Assembly (NCBI GenBank): GCA_963930655.1
Contig: OZ005608.1
Location: 14,942,001 to 15,006,000 of the forward strand
Source of the DNA: Myrica gale
Lineage: Eukaryota > Streptophyta > Magnoliopsida > Fagales > Myricaceae
DNA: 64,000 nucleotides
Reading direction: 5' to 3'
Under the pieces are notes generated by a model. It did not search any database. It had not been told where the DNA came from and saw nothing but the letters and a program-made list of their open reading frames with translations. This document shows positions 1-12,612 of the stretch, piece after piece. The position numbers were made by a program, and so were the translations under genes. How positions within the stretch are numbered: position 1 is the stretch's first letter; each line of letters opens with the position of its first letter.

Positions 1-2745
1 TCTAGCAAGCTAATTACACTTTAATTAAATCTTAATCTTTCTCCTATTACATACATTACACTAAGTCTTTAAATTCACCAATTACTAAACCTAATCATAA
101 TTAATCTTTGGCTTAACATTAAACTTCTATGAAACCCGAAAAATATAGGCTATCTAATACCCTAAGTTTCGGCCAACCTAGGTAATTTCTTCAATCAATA
201 CTTAACACCACAAAGCTTTGCTAATTCTTTTAATCCGGGTCTTTAACTTATCATCTATGTTTTTCTCTTACTAATATGACGGGTTTTTATGATCGAACTT
301 AAATCTTCAAACTTATTTAGTCATAACCCTAATTTTGTGTATCCATCACATGTAAATATATTTTCATCAATTATAAGCTTGCAATTAGGGTTCCCTTTCA
401 TTAGGTCATTCGGCCAACATCAAGTTCATGTGTTCTTTGGTTACAACTTCAACTCCAATGGTGATCTCATCCTCCATTTCTCAGATTCACAACCTAGAAT
501 CTACAAATCACAAAACAACTCAAGATCTAGCAACACATCATAATCGGTCAGCACCTATTAGTCACAAAACAATTAGGATTTTCTTTTGAATTTTTTGATT
601 TGCATGCATCTAATATATTTCATGCTTAATACCATGCATAGGGTTACCAAACTTACACATATTATGGCCAACCAACAAACCTATACATATACAAAATCAT
701 ACATGAGGGTCTAGGGTACACATGGTTCGGCCAATCACCAAGTATCACACTTTTCATGCCAAAATCGAAATATGCACATCCCTTTGCATTTTATAACCTA
801 ACTAGCATGCATTAACTTCATATCTTCATCATATAAAACCAACAACATCAGATCTACACTTTAGGAACTTCAACAATAATAGATCTAAGGAAATATCCAA
901 CTTTTATTCGGCCAAACACAACATAAGTCTAGATCTAAACTTATCTAACATACATTGTTCAATCCTTACATTTTTCCAACATTCAAACTTAGATCCTATC
1001 ATGATACATTCGGCCAACACTATATTCAAAACCAACAACATCACATCTTTGGCCTTACCTTGATGATTATCACAAGCTTGAGTACCTAGCACAATAAAAT
1101 ACCCTAGGTTATAACTTATGAAAAACTTTAAGCAAGAACACTAAATAGAATCAAGCATACCTCTACCTTCACCAAACTTTTACCCAAAACTCTTCCTTCT
1201 TCCGAATTTCGGTTCACCCTCCTTAGAGTAGTTCCAAGCTTGATTTGAGGTGCTAAGGTGGGTTTTATGGTGGGGGGAAAATATGGTAAGCTTGAATGAT
1301 TAGTTCTAATGGAAATGAACTAAACTTCTTCAAGAGAAAGGAGGCTAATGAGTAGGGTTTTCAAAAGAGGAAATGGAGTTGCACAAGATGAGGATTTGGT
1401 CACCACAAGAGAGGTCTAAACTTGAGCTTTTGGAGTGTGATTTAGGATGCAAGAGGAAAAGAGCAAGACTTTGAGCTTAGAGGAGTGGTTCGGCCAATAG
1501 AGGAAAAAAAGAGGGTTGAGAGAAAATGAGGTATTCGGCCAAGTGAGGGAGAAATGGAGACTGAAGTGAAATGGGGATATTCGGCCAAGGCATTTACAAG
1601 TGTGAAGTGTGAGAGAATGAGTCTCCCAAGGTGAATTATGGCTATGACACATGACAAGGACAAAGTGGTCGACCAAGCATGCATTCTTTCTTCTCTCTCT
1701 TCTTTTCACCTTTTTCCTCACATCAACTCTTGTCTCCTAAAGCATGACCTTGCATTGGATTTCTTTTCCCTTTTTCCCTCCTGATCTACACGTGAATCAC
1801 TCTTCTCCCTTGCTTTTTCTCTCTTTTCACTCCCATTGAGTTGTCTTGTCACATGAATGCACTTCTTACAACTTCACATGGGCAATTAACTCTTGGCTTT
1901 TCCCTTCTCTTCATGCACTTCACGTAAAAGCCTTCCCTTGACTTCCATTTATGTTGTTTGGTTGAATTCCAACCAACTTGGTTACTCTCACATTTAAAAT
2001 GCAACTAAGCTTCAACTTAGTTACTATTCCAACTAACTTATCTCCTATAAGCTCTCTAGCTTATCTAGTTCAATCACTTAGCTTATCATCTCATAAGCAT
2101 GATCTCTTATCTTAAGATAATGGCTCTAGCCTATCTCTACAATAGCCACAATGAATTATCACCTAAAAAGTTTCCCTAACTTATCATTATGCTTGCTTAT
2201 CACTATGGTAAGCAAGTGTGCTTATCATTTTAATCTCTCTTAAACCTTATCATATGCCTAGTAACTTATCATTTATTATTCTAATGATAATTCAACTTAT
2301 TAATTTAGGTCAAATAATAATAATATATATGCCACCCATTAATGACACACAAAAATATTCAATACTTAAAAGAAATTCATGATTTTATTCAATTTAATTA
2401 TTTTCGGCCTATGTATAAGAACCTTTAATCATAATTAAATTTTTATGGATCATGAAGCATACTAGGCAAATGGAAAATATAAATTCATAAGAGAGAAACT
2501 CACCTTGCAAATTTCGGCTCCTAGGAAAATATAATTTAAACTTTGCACAAAACTTACCAAAATGACAAGAAAAATATTTAGGAAATTTCATGAAATAAAA
2601 TATCATATTAATTGATGTACCTTAACATAAAGCTTAGGCCAGACATTGGCCAAAAATATGGCCCCATAATAAAATTAAAGCTAATACATCGGAAATTAAA
2701 AGCTAATACATAAGAAATAACATAGGAAATAAACGGGGTCTCACA
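1..2745 (-). mobile_element. LTR G, partial (LTR 5' portion, cut by window edge)
   Basis: Read on the minus strand, this starts at 2745 with TGTGAGACCCCG and runs out of the window at position 1. It aligns by eye with element A's 3' LTR (56226-58276), including the run from the GATA-rich zone to the 27-nt microexon-like module (1059-1085). It interrupts A's 5' LTR: the sequence to its right resumes at GTCTTTTTGACTCAC, which is continuous in the J LTRs (around 16665). The expected 5-bp duplication would be GTCTT at 2746-2750, but the left copy lies outside the window. It could be a solo LTR or the 5' LTR of a minus-strand element. No protein gene is seen; short open frames here are chance. Confidence 0.85.
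2192..2216. repeat. GATA palindrome in LTR G
   Basis: Two 11-bp arms (CTTGCTTATCA and TGGTAAGCAAG) are separated by CTA. There is one mismatch relative to the perfect version in the J, B and C LTRs. It lies in a stretch rich in CTTATC/GATAAG words (about 2030-2290). Confidence 0.7.
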
Positions 2746-3028
2746 GTCTTTTTGACTCACGTTTTTAAAATTGTGTCATTCCAGATGCCTCAGGTGAAGA
2801 GAGTCAAGAGGACTGACTACCTGACATAGAAGGACAAAGATTATGTTCATATTTTTGATGATTGTGACTTGATCGATGAGATCCGTCACTAGTTGGGTTT
2901 TAATATGTTATATATGTTTTGTATGCAAACTTAATGAGAACCCTGATTATGTAGGATTTAGCTGGAGCTATTAGGGGGATAGCTCGCGGCTGTCACGGTC
3001 CCTGCGGGATGTCGTTTGGGGCGTGACA
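2746..3028 (+). mobile_element. Element A 5' LTR, last 283 bp
   Basis: This matches the end of the J LTRs: GTCTTTTTGACTCAC, the acceptor-like GTGTCATTCCAG followed by ATG (around 2776-2787), then the GC-rich terminus ending GGGGCGTGACA. The upstream part is displaced by LTR G. Confidence 0.85.
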
Positions 3029-3035
3029 GTTAAGT

Positions 3036-3046
3036 TGGTATCAGAG
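3036..3046 (+). other. Primer-binding site, element A
   Basis: TGGTATCAGAG is complementary to the 3' end of plant initiator-Met tRNA and lies 7 bp after the LTR end. It defines the 5' LTR/internal boundary and the plus orientation. Confidence 0.85.
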
Positions 3047-3089
3047 GGATCTGAGGGTAGAGCCGTGAAACATAGGGAACGAATTAGAA

Positions 3090-3124
3090 CCCTAAACCCT
3101 AAAACACGAGATATACGTTTAGGG
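3090..3124 (+). other. Telomere-like inverted repeat in the A leader
   Basis: Two CCCTAAA units (3090-3103) are followed after a short loop by TTTAGGG (3118-3124), giving a possible 7-bp stem downstream of the primer-binding site. The same arrangement is in J (17069-17097) and B (around 40855-40890). Whether it acts as a telo-box, an RNA stem or neither is unknown. Confidence 0.5.
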
Positions 3125-3190
3125 TCAGTTACGATAAGAATTTTTAAGATTTAGGTTGTTATAAGCTGAACGATAACCTTGAAGTGCAGG

Positions 3191-4200
3191 ATGGCACCTA
3201 GGAGACCAACAAGAAGTCAATAGCCCGAGGCCCCAGGTATTACCACCGAGGACGTGTTAAGGCACATGGCTCGAGCAGGTGCAGCCGGGTACCAATTTCG
3301 AAGGGGCCCGAGGTCGCCCTGAGGGGTGTACCTTTGATCAATTTAACCGCCAGCACCCGTCAGCGTACAATGGCAAGGGAGATGCCATACTTGCAGAAAA
3401 TTGGCTGGTGGAGATGAAAGAATTGCTTGAGGTCTTGGGGTATACCGATGCCCAGAAGTTAAGTTATGCTACCTTCAAGCTGCAAGGGGATGCCAAAAGA
3501 TGGTGGCAGTCCGAGAAAGTGTTACTGGGTCAGGAGCTGGGGGAACAGCCCATAACCTGGGAAGAATTTATAGACCGATATTTCCCAAGGACGACTCGGG
3601 AAGCGAAAGAAAGGGAGTTCGCTACCCTAATCCAAGGAGCCATGACGGTGGAGCAGTACGCAGGCCGATTCAGGGAGTTGGTGCGGTTTGCCCCATACTT
3701 AGTGCCTGATGAAGAAAGAAAGGCCAGAAAGTTTGAAGAAGGGCTACACCCACGGGTCTATGACAGGGTGTATAGCCATAACCTTAAAACCCTGGCCGAG
3801 GTGATAGAACGGGCGGTGATAGTGGAATGAGGACTGCAGAGAATAGCAGCCTATCTTGACCAGCAGAATAGGAAGGCTCCTTCCAACCCAACCACTCCGC
3901 AGATGCCCTGAAAGAGGAGTAGGCCCGAGTCATCACAAAGGCAGCCACAGAGGCCGAATCAGAGGCCGACCCAGAGACCGAACCAGAGGCCTGGTGGAGC
4001 TCAGAATGCCGAAGGGAACCAATTTCCTCTGTGTAACAAGTGCAATAGGAGACATCCAGGGAAGTGCAGGCAGGGCTTATGTTTCAAATGCAGGAAGTCT
4101 GGTCACATTGCCAGAGACTGTAGGAATACAGGCGACTCGAACCAAGCACCCCGACCCCCGCAGCAGAACAATGCAAGGAGGCAAGGAGGCCCAACGAAGC
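3191..4200 (+). pseudogene. gag: Element A gag, decayed
   Basis: The frame opens at ATG 3191 (same context as J: GTGCAGG before ATGGCACC) but meets TAG at 3221-3223, where J has GAG. An 11-bp deletion near 3272 then shifts the frame. The capsid-like region is readable at 3279-3830 ([39 protein letters not shown]). Further TGA codons occur at 3828 and 3909. Two zinc-knuckle-like motifs follow around 4030-4125, but the second has Arg where the glycine of CGKxGH is usual. A 1-bp loss near 4197 separates gag from pol. In an intact element the product would form the virus-like particle. Confidence 0.85.
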
Positions 4201-6364
4201 GAGGTTATATGCATTGACTCCGGAGGATGCGGAGAACCAGAATCGAGTGGTGGTAGGTAAGTTGCCTTTGCCCCAGGGGGAAGCCCTAGTTCTGTTTGAT
4301 TTAGGGGTCACGCATTCATTCATTGCATCATCATATTGCAAGACACATGCCTTACCCAGTGAGCTGTTAGATTGTGATGTCCTTATGTCAACCCCCGCTG
4401 GGGGAAGAGTCGAATGTAGCCGGATGGTGAAGGACTATCCGATAGAAGTAGAAGGGCAAGTCATGTTGGCCGATTTGATAGTTATGGAGATGGGAGGATT
4501 CGATATCATTCTAGGTATGGATTGGTTGTCGAAGCATGGTGCCAACATTCGGTGCTATGAGAAGAAGGTCTTGTTCCAAAAGGAGGGGAGGCCGGAGTGT
4601 TGTTTTACCGGTATGAGGAAAATGGAACGAAGGCCAGCAATTGTCTCGGCCCTACAAGCTAAGAGATTGTTGCAAGGAGGGCATGAGGGAATCTTAGTCT
4701 GGGCAAGTGATACGCTGAATGATACGCAGAATGAGGTTCCTGCGTTTGATCAGACCCCAATAGTGAGTGAGTTTTCGGACGTATTCCCGGAAGACTTACC
4801 AGGGTTATCGCCAGATAGGGAGGTGGAGTTCAGTATCGAATTGGAATCTGGGACAGTCCCAATTTCCAAGGTGCCTTATCGAATGGCTCCGGCAGAGCTA
4901 AAGGAGCTGAAAGTCCAATTAGAAGATCTCCTGGAGAAGGGATTTATAAGGTCGAGTGTGTCGCCGTGGGGAGCACTGATCCTGTTTGTAAAGAAGAAGG
5001 ATGGGAATCTCTGGATGTGCATTGACTATAGGGAGTTGAATAAGGTGACCGTGAAGAATAGGTACCCGCTACCTCACATTGACGATTTGTTCGATCAATT
5101 GCAAGGGGCACAAATATTTTCAAGGATTGATTTGAGGTCGGGTTACCACCAGTTGAAGGTAAAGGAGGGAGATATACCTAAGACGACCTTCCGAACCCGA
5201 TATGGTCACTATGAATTTTTGGTGATGCCATTTGGGTTAACTAATGCCCCGGCCGCATTCATGGACTTGATGAACACAGTATTCAGGGAGTTCCTGGATA
5301 AGTTTGTGGTGGTGTTCATAGACGATATTCTGATTTATTCTCGGAACCAGGAGGAGCATGAGGAGCATCTCAGGATTATTTTGCAGATCCTGAGGAAGAA
5401 GAAGTTGTATGCTAAATTCTCGAAGTGCGAGTTTTGGTTGCAGCAAGTCCGATTTTTTGGGCATGTAGTGTCATGTGAAGGGATTGTTGTAGATCCCGGT
5501 AAGGTTGATGCGGTATTCAAATGGCCAAGGCCTACAAATGTTAAGGAGATAAGGAGTTTCCTGGGGTTGGCAGGATATTACCGAAGGTTTATCAAAGGAT
5601 TTTCAAAGATAGTCATGCCGATGACCTCGTTGACCAAGAAGAACGTTAAGTTCGACTGGACAGACGAGTGAGCAAAGTTTCCAGACGTTAAAGGCTCATC
5701 TAGTTACTGCCCCGGTGTTAGCATTGCCCACGGAGCATGGGGAGTACGAGATTTACACGGACGCCTCGAAACAAGGTCTTGGGTGTGTTTTGATGCAAGA
5801 CAAGAGAGTCATAGCCTATGCGTCAAGGCAATTGAGGCCCCATGAGGTGAATTACCCCACCCACGACTTGGAGTTAGCTGCAGTCGTGCATGCCCTTAAG
5901 ATATGGAGGTATTATCTCTACGGAGTTAAATGCGAGATATTTACGGACCACAAGAGCCTCAAGTACTTTAACACTCAAAAGGAGCTGAATATGAGGCAAC
6001 GACGTTGGTTGGAGTTGATTAAGGACTATGACTGCACCATTAGCTACCATCCTGGAAAAGCTAACGTGGTGGCTGATGCCCTAAGCCGGAAGTCGGCTGA
6101 AACAAGTGTCGTAGAGGTAGTGGCAAAAGAGATCATGGAGGATCTAAAAAGAGAGGAGATTACGCTCGTGTTGGCAGATCGGTATGTATCCATCGCAGGG
6201 CTTTCATTGCAACCATCGCTGGAGGAGCGAATTTGCGAGGCCCAAAAGACTGATCCCGACTTTGAGGATAGGGATGGAGTGCTGAGGTACCGAAATAGAA
6301 TTTGTGTCCCTCATGATGGGGGAATCAAAGAGTTGATTTTGGCAGAGGCGCATACTACGCCCTA
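4201..6364 (+). pseudogene. pol: Element A pol, first part (PR-RT-RNase H), decayed and interrupted
   Basis: The retropepsin motif reads FDLG instead of FDSG, so the active-site segment is altered. RT follows, with [23 protein letters not shown] and the catalytic FIDD near 5318-5329. The frame ends at TGA 5669-5671 because of a 2-bp loss relative to J (GAGTGTGAGC became GAGTGAGC). RNase H continues in another frame from 5715 ([20 protein letters not shown]). The coding sequence stops at 6364, where LTR E is inserted just before the integrase zinc-binding region. It resumes at 54065. Confidence 0.9.
6360..6364. repeat. TSD of LTR E, left copy (CCCTA)
   Basis: CCCTA precedes TGTCACG at 6365 and recurs at 54060-54064 after TCTCACA. 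The uninterrupted site is seen in J as ACGCCCTATACC. Confidence 0.92.
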
Positions 6365-7440
6365 TGTCACGCCCCGAACGGTAGCCCGAAGGGGGTTAAT
6401 GACAGCCGCGAACATCCATTCAATGAATGTTCCAGCGTTTTCTCTTAATCATGCAGCGGAATTTTTTTTTATACACATCTAACTGAGAGATACGGGTCAA
6501 AGAGATTTGCTATAACTTCAACTTACCCAAAACGACTTCTTCGGAATAGGGTAAGCGTCTTAATGACATTGCACGGCTGCACAGCTGAAGTACATGATCT
6601 AAGGGATGGATCAAATCCTCTTCACATTGACCTACTCATAACATCTTTATAATACATCTTGAATCCTCTAATGAACAACAAAAGAGGAAAGGTCATTCTC
6701 GTCGGTTCCTCTTCTAGATTTCCTCTCCTGAAACGTTATCTGGAATGATACAATTTAAAACTGTGAGTCAAAAGACTCAGTAAGGAATTATAATTAAAAC
6801 TTGGACTTGAAATCATGGTTTGGAAATATGAACTTGAAATCGTGAGTTTGAAACCATGAACTTGTTCTTGAACTCATAATCGCGAACTTAAACTTGTAAG
6901 CATGCACTTGAACTTGAAATCATCATGAACTTGAAATCATAATGAACTTAAAATCTTAAGCGTGCACTTGAACTTGAAATCATAAGGAACTTGAACTTGA
7001 AATATCATGTAAACGTATATAATTCATGCATGATCATGAATTTTGATGCACGTGTATGCCTCATGATTGCATATGCACATGCACTTGCTCTTGAAAACAT
7101 CACTTATACTTATAAATCTCTTGCTTTTGGAAAATCTTTAAAATCCTTATCTTATGGGCTACTTGAGCTCCACTTACCCCTGGCATCAGGGTTGTGCGTT
7201 CCCATTGGAACTGTCCCCTATTTCCCTTGGGGACCTTGCATATGGTTGAGCTAGCACACCTTCTCGCATTCGTCCTTCAGTGGCTAGACACAACCCTTGG
7301 AGGTTCACACCTTCTTGCAAGCATCCTTCAGTGTGATTGCACATACCTCCTGGACTACCCATCCTTCTTGCAAGCATCCTTCGGTATGAGTGCCCTAGGT
7401 GACATCCACCCTTCACGTAAACGTCCTCCAGTGTGGATGC
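6365..7440 (-). mobile_element. LTR E, left (3') piece
   Basis: This is the terminal part of the LTR, homologous to D 46410-47310 in reverse. It holds the GC-rich end, the acceptor-like block (CTGGAATGATACAATTT, around 6739-6756), and the paired hairpins at 7178-7191 and 7198-7211. It ends abruptly at about 7440, joined to the leader of a second B internal region, with a few bases of shared sequence at the join. Open frames here are not conserved genes. Confidence 0.8.
7178..7211 (-). other. Paired short hairpins in LTR E
   Basis: On the minus strand GTTCC-AATG-GGAAC (7198-7211) is followed, after GCACAA, by CCCTG-ATGC-CAGGG (7178-7191). The same two stems with different loop bases occur in J and D, which suggests a folded RNA element. 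Confidence 0.55.
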
Positions 7441-7569
7441 AACCTCAACCTCAAAAATTCTCATCGTAACTAACCCTAATAGTGTTATCTCATGCTTTAG
7501 GGTTTAGGGTTCTACTTCGTTCCCTATGTTCTACGACTCTACCCTCCGATCCTCTGATACCAACTTAAC
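7441..7569 (-). mobile_element. Truncated leader of a second B internal region
   Basis: It matches 40818-40946 (the true B leader), including the primer-binding site, the telomere-like inverted repeat and the LTR junction. It stops after the CAACCTCAACC block, where LTR E resumes. There is no coding sequence. Confidence 0.85.
7552..7562 (-). other. Primer-binding site, second B leader
   Basis: CTCTGATACCA on the plus strand is the complement of TGGTATCAGAG. A primer-binding site here lies downstream of what should be B's 3' LTR, which is the main evidence for the tandem footprint. Confidence 0.85.
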
Positions 7570-10500
7570 TGTCACGCCCCGAACGGCATCCCGCAGGGAC
7601 CGTGACTGCCGCGAGCTATCCCCCGGATGACTCCAGCGTTCTTACTTATTGTTTTACTTGATTACGGCGGAAACGTACAGGATCGCGAGGGGTTCGAGCA
7701 AATACTTACATAAACAGGGTTCTCATTAAGTTCATACAAAACATATAATTAACATATTAGAACCCAATTAGTGACGCTCGTGTCACTATCAACAAAATGC
7801 GAAACATAATATCTTGGGCATCTAGGTCAGGTAGTCCTCCTGACTCTCTTCACCTGATACATCTGGAATGACACAATTTTAAAAACGTGAGTCAAAAAGA
7901 CTCAGTAAGGGAAAAACGTAAAACTTAAATCATGCTCTTGACTCATGCTTGCTTAATCATGAAAGAAAGAAAACTTGATAATTGATGCATATGCATGCTC
8001 ATGAATTATGCATATGCTCTTGTTTAGTGTTTTTCGGCCCCAGGCCCTTGAAAACCACTTTCTTTCATACTTGCTTGTAAAACTGGCCCTTGGCCCTTAA
8101 AATCTTTCTTTCGTACTTGTGCCCTTGTTGGCCTTATCATAATTATTTCATGTCTTTTATTTGCGGGCTCGCTCCATTTGACCCCTGAAGTCAGGGTTGT
8201 GCGTTCCCTTCGGAACCGTCCCCGAATTCCCTTGGAGACCTTAACATCTGGTCGAGCTAGCCCTTGAAGTGGCCCCAGGCCTGATGGCTAGACACGACCC
8301 TTGGAGGCACCACACCTTCTCACTGTCCTTCAGTGTGGCTTGCACAGCCTCTTGGATTCACCCATCCTTCTCATAAATGTCCTTCGGTATGGGAGTCCAA
8401 CTTGATGGTACGGTACCGACCGGTGCCCCTTATCTTAACTTATCGTTTCATAAAACTTCTCATATTCTTTCCATTAAAATCATTGCATAACTTTCTTCTT
8501 GAAAAATTCATGCAATGCACATGTCATGTCATGCTTGCTTAAAATTCATACTTGCTTAAAATTCATGCTTGTTCATGAAATTCATATCATGTCATGCTTT
8601 CTTAAAACCCATACTTGTTCATGAAACGATGCAGTGTGTCATTCCAGTTTTGAAAAGAAATACTTACTGTCCACTTACAGTATCCACTTACAGTTGGTCC
8701 TCTTGTTCGTATATACAGACACGTGGATCGCCTACAAGCGATTCAAATATTCTTTTAGACTTTAAGAATTATGAAATCATTTCTTTTTGAAATCAGTCAT
8801 CAATCGAAGATATATATATGTATATATATATATATATATACATATTACTGAAATTCATTTAATTACAAAATAATTATTTTATTCTTTTCCTTAACAAATA
8901 TTCAAAACTTAGTTTATTAAATCATTAATATTTTTATTGAAATAAAAATATATTTATCCATATACATGTCTCGATTAGGGTTAAATAATACTCATAGGTT
9001 TAGATTTAAACCTAAGTCTCTTTTTATTACACGTACTACATTAAAACCTTATTTCTAACTATTAATAAATTATTCATGATTAAATCTTAACTTAGACTTT
9101 AACCCTCAAATAAAACCCGAGTAAAACTTAACTAGGGTTCCAATAATATTTAATAAAGATCATGGCTCTATAATATTATTCCAACTAGCCTAACCCTAAT
9201 TTTTCTCATCCAACACAACAATGAAAATACATAAATCATGAATTGCACTTAGGGTTAACTTTTCTTGCAACTTTCGGCCACTACCATTTATGCACCAATT
9301 AAATCACAACTCTTTCTCCAAGGGTGATCCCATCCTCCAATCAACAATTTCACAACCTAATATCTATAATTCAAAGCACCAACACCATACACTATACTCA
9401 TGGCATTCGGCCAACACATGTTTTTACCCAATGATTAGTTTTCTTTTATTTCCTTCAACATGCATGCTTCCAATACTTAACATAATCATCTACTATGCAT
9501 TTAAGGTCATAAATCTTGCACATGTTAAGGCCAATGTCCAGATCTACACATATTCAAAACTATACATGAAAATCCACATAGCTTATTTTCGGCCTTACCC
9601 CAAAATGTACCCTTTTCATGCTAAAAATTATATCATGCATATCCTTTGCATTTGTGACCTAACTAGCATGCATACACTTAATCCTTTTTATCAAATAATT
9701 CCATCAACAATAGATCTACTCTTTATTCACACTAATATCCATAGATCTAAACAAAGATATCATTTTTCATCACCCAACATATCAAAAACTTAGATCTAAC
9801 TTCCTTTAGCTTGCATTGTTCTCCATTTACATTTTTCTTCACATACAACCTTAGATCTAGGGCTTCCATGGTTAGATCTAGCATGTAAACAACTTAGGGT
9901 TCCTAAGCATCCAAGATCTAACAACATCAAGGCATCTATCAAAATAAAACTTCAAGATCTTATACATAGGCCATTCGGCCACTCATGCTAACCCAACAAA
10001 ATCATTTTAGCCTTACCTTGTTGTTTGTCCAAGCTTGAGCACCTAGAAAATAAAACATCTATGGTTAGTACTTGTGATGCTTAAGGCAAGAACATCAATG
10101 AACTAATCTTACCTTTACTCTTTACCAACTCTTCCTATCCTTTTCCTCCTTCAAAGATTCGGTCCACCCTCCTTAGAAATGACCAAGCTTGGTTGAAAAG
10201 AAGCTCTATGGTGGTGAAGAGGACATGGTAAGTTTGAAGAATAATGGTGTCAAATGGCTAGGTTTTCATGGTAGGATTTTTGTCTACAACAAGAGAGATT
10301 TACTTGGCTTTTGGAATGGGTTTTGGCAAGTTAGATGGAAGTGGTTTGGAGGCAAGATGAAATGCACAAACCTTGAACTCTTGAGTGTGAGATTCGGTCA
10401 AGGCTTGAAAATGGGAGAGAATGGAGAGGTTTGCAATATTCGGCCAAGGCTTGGAATGGGAGAGAGTTGAGTGAAATGGGGGGGGGGTTCGGTCATGGCA

Positions 10501-11567
10501 TTAGCAAGGGGATTGGTGTGAGATTGAGTCTCCCCATGCAACCCTAAGGCTATGACATAGGGTTTGAGAGTGACTTGACAAGAGAGAGAGAAATGAAAAA
10601 GCAAAAAAATGGAAAATGGTAAAGGGGGGGAGGGCCTTGGTCGACATTCCTAAGCTTCCCTTTCTTTCTTTTTTTATTTTCTTTTTACTTCAATGCTTTG
10701 TCTTATCAATTCTTACACACTTACACCTTCTTACACATCTCTTACACATCACATGGCACCTCACTTTGGCTTTCAATTTTCTCCTCCTTGCCTTTCACGT
10801 AAAAGCCCTCCTTTGCTTAGTTTGGTTGCTTTCCAACCAACCTAGTTACTTCCACATTGAATTGCAACTAACTTTCAACTTGGTTTTCACTTATCACCTA
10901 ACTTATCACTTTATAAGCTCTCTTACTTATCTATCCATTCCAATAGCTTATCACCTTACAAGTATGATATCTTATCATGTGATAATGGCCTTAGCCTATC
11001 TCTACAATAATCACAAGGCCTTATCACTCTAAAAGTTTCCTAACTTATCATGCTTGCTTATCACTATGATAAGCAAGTGTGCTTATCAATTAAATCATTT
11101 CTAAACATATCACATAACTACATAGCTTATCTTTGAATATTCACATGGAAATTCTATAGAACACATCATAATATTACATGTCACATACAATATTTAATCC
11201 ATGTATTCAAAAGAATTGCATTATTTAATCTATTAATAATTTCGGCTTATACAAGGAAATTATTAAAGCATAATTCAAATTATATGGTCCATGAATCATA
11301 TTAGGTAAATGAAAAATATCAATTTGTAAAAGAGGAACTTACTTGGAAATTTCGGCTCTTAATATAATTTATACTTGCATAAAATGGCATTGAAATTATT
11401 TAAAGAGATTTTATGAATTAAAATCCCATTTTAATCGAAATACCATAACATAAAAATTAGGCCATACATTGGCCAAAACATAGCCCCATTAAGAAATAAA
11501 AACTATTACATTGGAAAAATAAAAATAATACATAAGCAATTACGTAGGAGAAAATCGGGGTCTCACA
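7570..11567 (-). mobile_element. Element B second (inner) LTR, complete
   Basis: This LTR of 3,998 bp has TGTGAG at 11567 and GTGACA at 7570. It contains the GATA palindrome at 11053-11077, the microexon-like module near 10015-10060, an AT microsatellite at 8809-8841, the ABRE-like CACGTGG near 8720-8728, and the paired hairpins near 8190-8225. It is nearly identical to the 5' LTR pieces at 40947-41794 and 48833-51975. No gene is seen; open frames here are not conserved. Confidence 0.9.
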
Positions 11568-11580
11568 TTCTCCCCTCCTT
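11568..11580 (-). other. Polypurine tract, element B
   Basis: On the minus strand AAGGAGGGGAGAA abuts the LTR start at 11567, the usual plus-strand primer position. J has the same sequence. Confidence 0.8.
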
Positions 11581-11607
11581 ATAAAAATTCCGACCTCGGA
11601 ATTTCTT

Positions 11608-12447
11608 TTACCACCAGAAATTTTGTCCTGACTGCGTAGGTGTAGGACAATGAGGATTGGGACGAACGTTAGTGCTTGTCCCACTACTAATCTCTCCCTG
11701 GTAAACGCGATCTGGGGAATTACTCCCCGTCCAAGAGTGCGATCTGATTCCTTGGCTTGGTTCCTATAGACTAGGGTCATGGATGACGTTCTCGGGTGGT
11801 CCATGAAACCTAGGTCTAGACTCTACTTCCTGTGACGAAAAGTGGGTCTCCGATCCAGCGTCTTGAGCCCTAACTCTTCGACGATGTCGGTTCTCGTTAC
11901 ATCGCCTAGGTGTACACTCACGTCTCGAGTTACTACGCCTAGGTCTTTCTTGGGATCGTTCTCTAGTCTCACTAGGTATCGGATGTTGTTCCATGGGGTC
12001 TTCTTCCTGATCCTTCTCTGGGTCCTCTTCCGGATCCTCTTCCGGATCTTCCTCAAAGTCTTCGGGTAACATGGTCCTTATGGGAATGGCGTTTATTGGC
12101 GACTCTGGCCAATAAATACCCTCCAGATATCCAGAACAATCTGGAGATAAGGGTTGACCTTACCTGGAAGGTCCAGGTTGGTCAGGTGCCGGGGGTGGTG
12201 GGGGCTGGCATGTCCCCGCCATACCTTGCTGCCAATACGTTACGTGGGTTTGGTACGCTCCTCGGGGGTCCCCTCTATCCGTCTCATGTGATGCGTGAGT
12301 CGGAGCCTCCTGGCTTCCCGACTGTCCCGTCGAACCTTGGGTTCTATGGTTAACCCGAAATAAATTGCGGTACTCTCGTGCGGTCATCCTTCTCTGAGAA
12401 GGCGTGCCCGAATGCTGGGAACGAGGGGGTCGACTACTCGGTGGCAT
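11608..12447 (-). pseudogene. Element B extra 3' ORF, two nonsense codons
   Basis: This is the counterpart of the J extra ORF, 280 codons from ATG at 12447 to TAA at 11610-11608. It keeps the proline-rich stretch, the EEDP repeats (length different from J by whole codons) and the arginine-rich block. Two stops break it: TAA at 12162-12160 (J has TGG) and TAG at 11766-11764 (J has GAG). Codon-length indels suggest the frame mattered until recently. I do not recognise a known domain. Confidence 0.75.
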
Positions 12448-12612
12448 CTGACAACATAATACAACGGTCAGTCATGTGTGCATACAAAATATCATCATAT
12501 ATCACAAAGAATTAGCATTCTTTATGTAAGGAAGTCAAGCACAAATATCAGGCAATAATACTCATACAAGCCAAACATTCAATCAATAGGGAAGGAAATA
12601 AACATTCGGATC

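Noticed and set aside
8333-8790. Short open frames repeated in all B/C LTRs (for example MKFISCHAF type)
   Set aside because: They lie in LTR sequence, have varying ends between copies, and match no domain I know.
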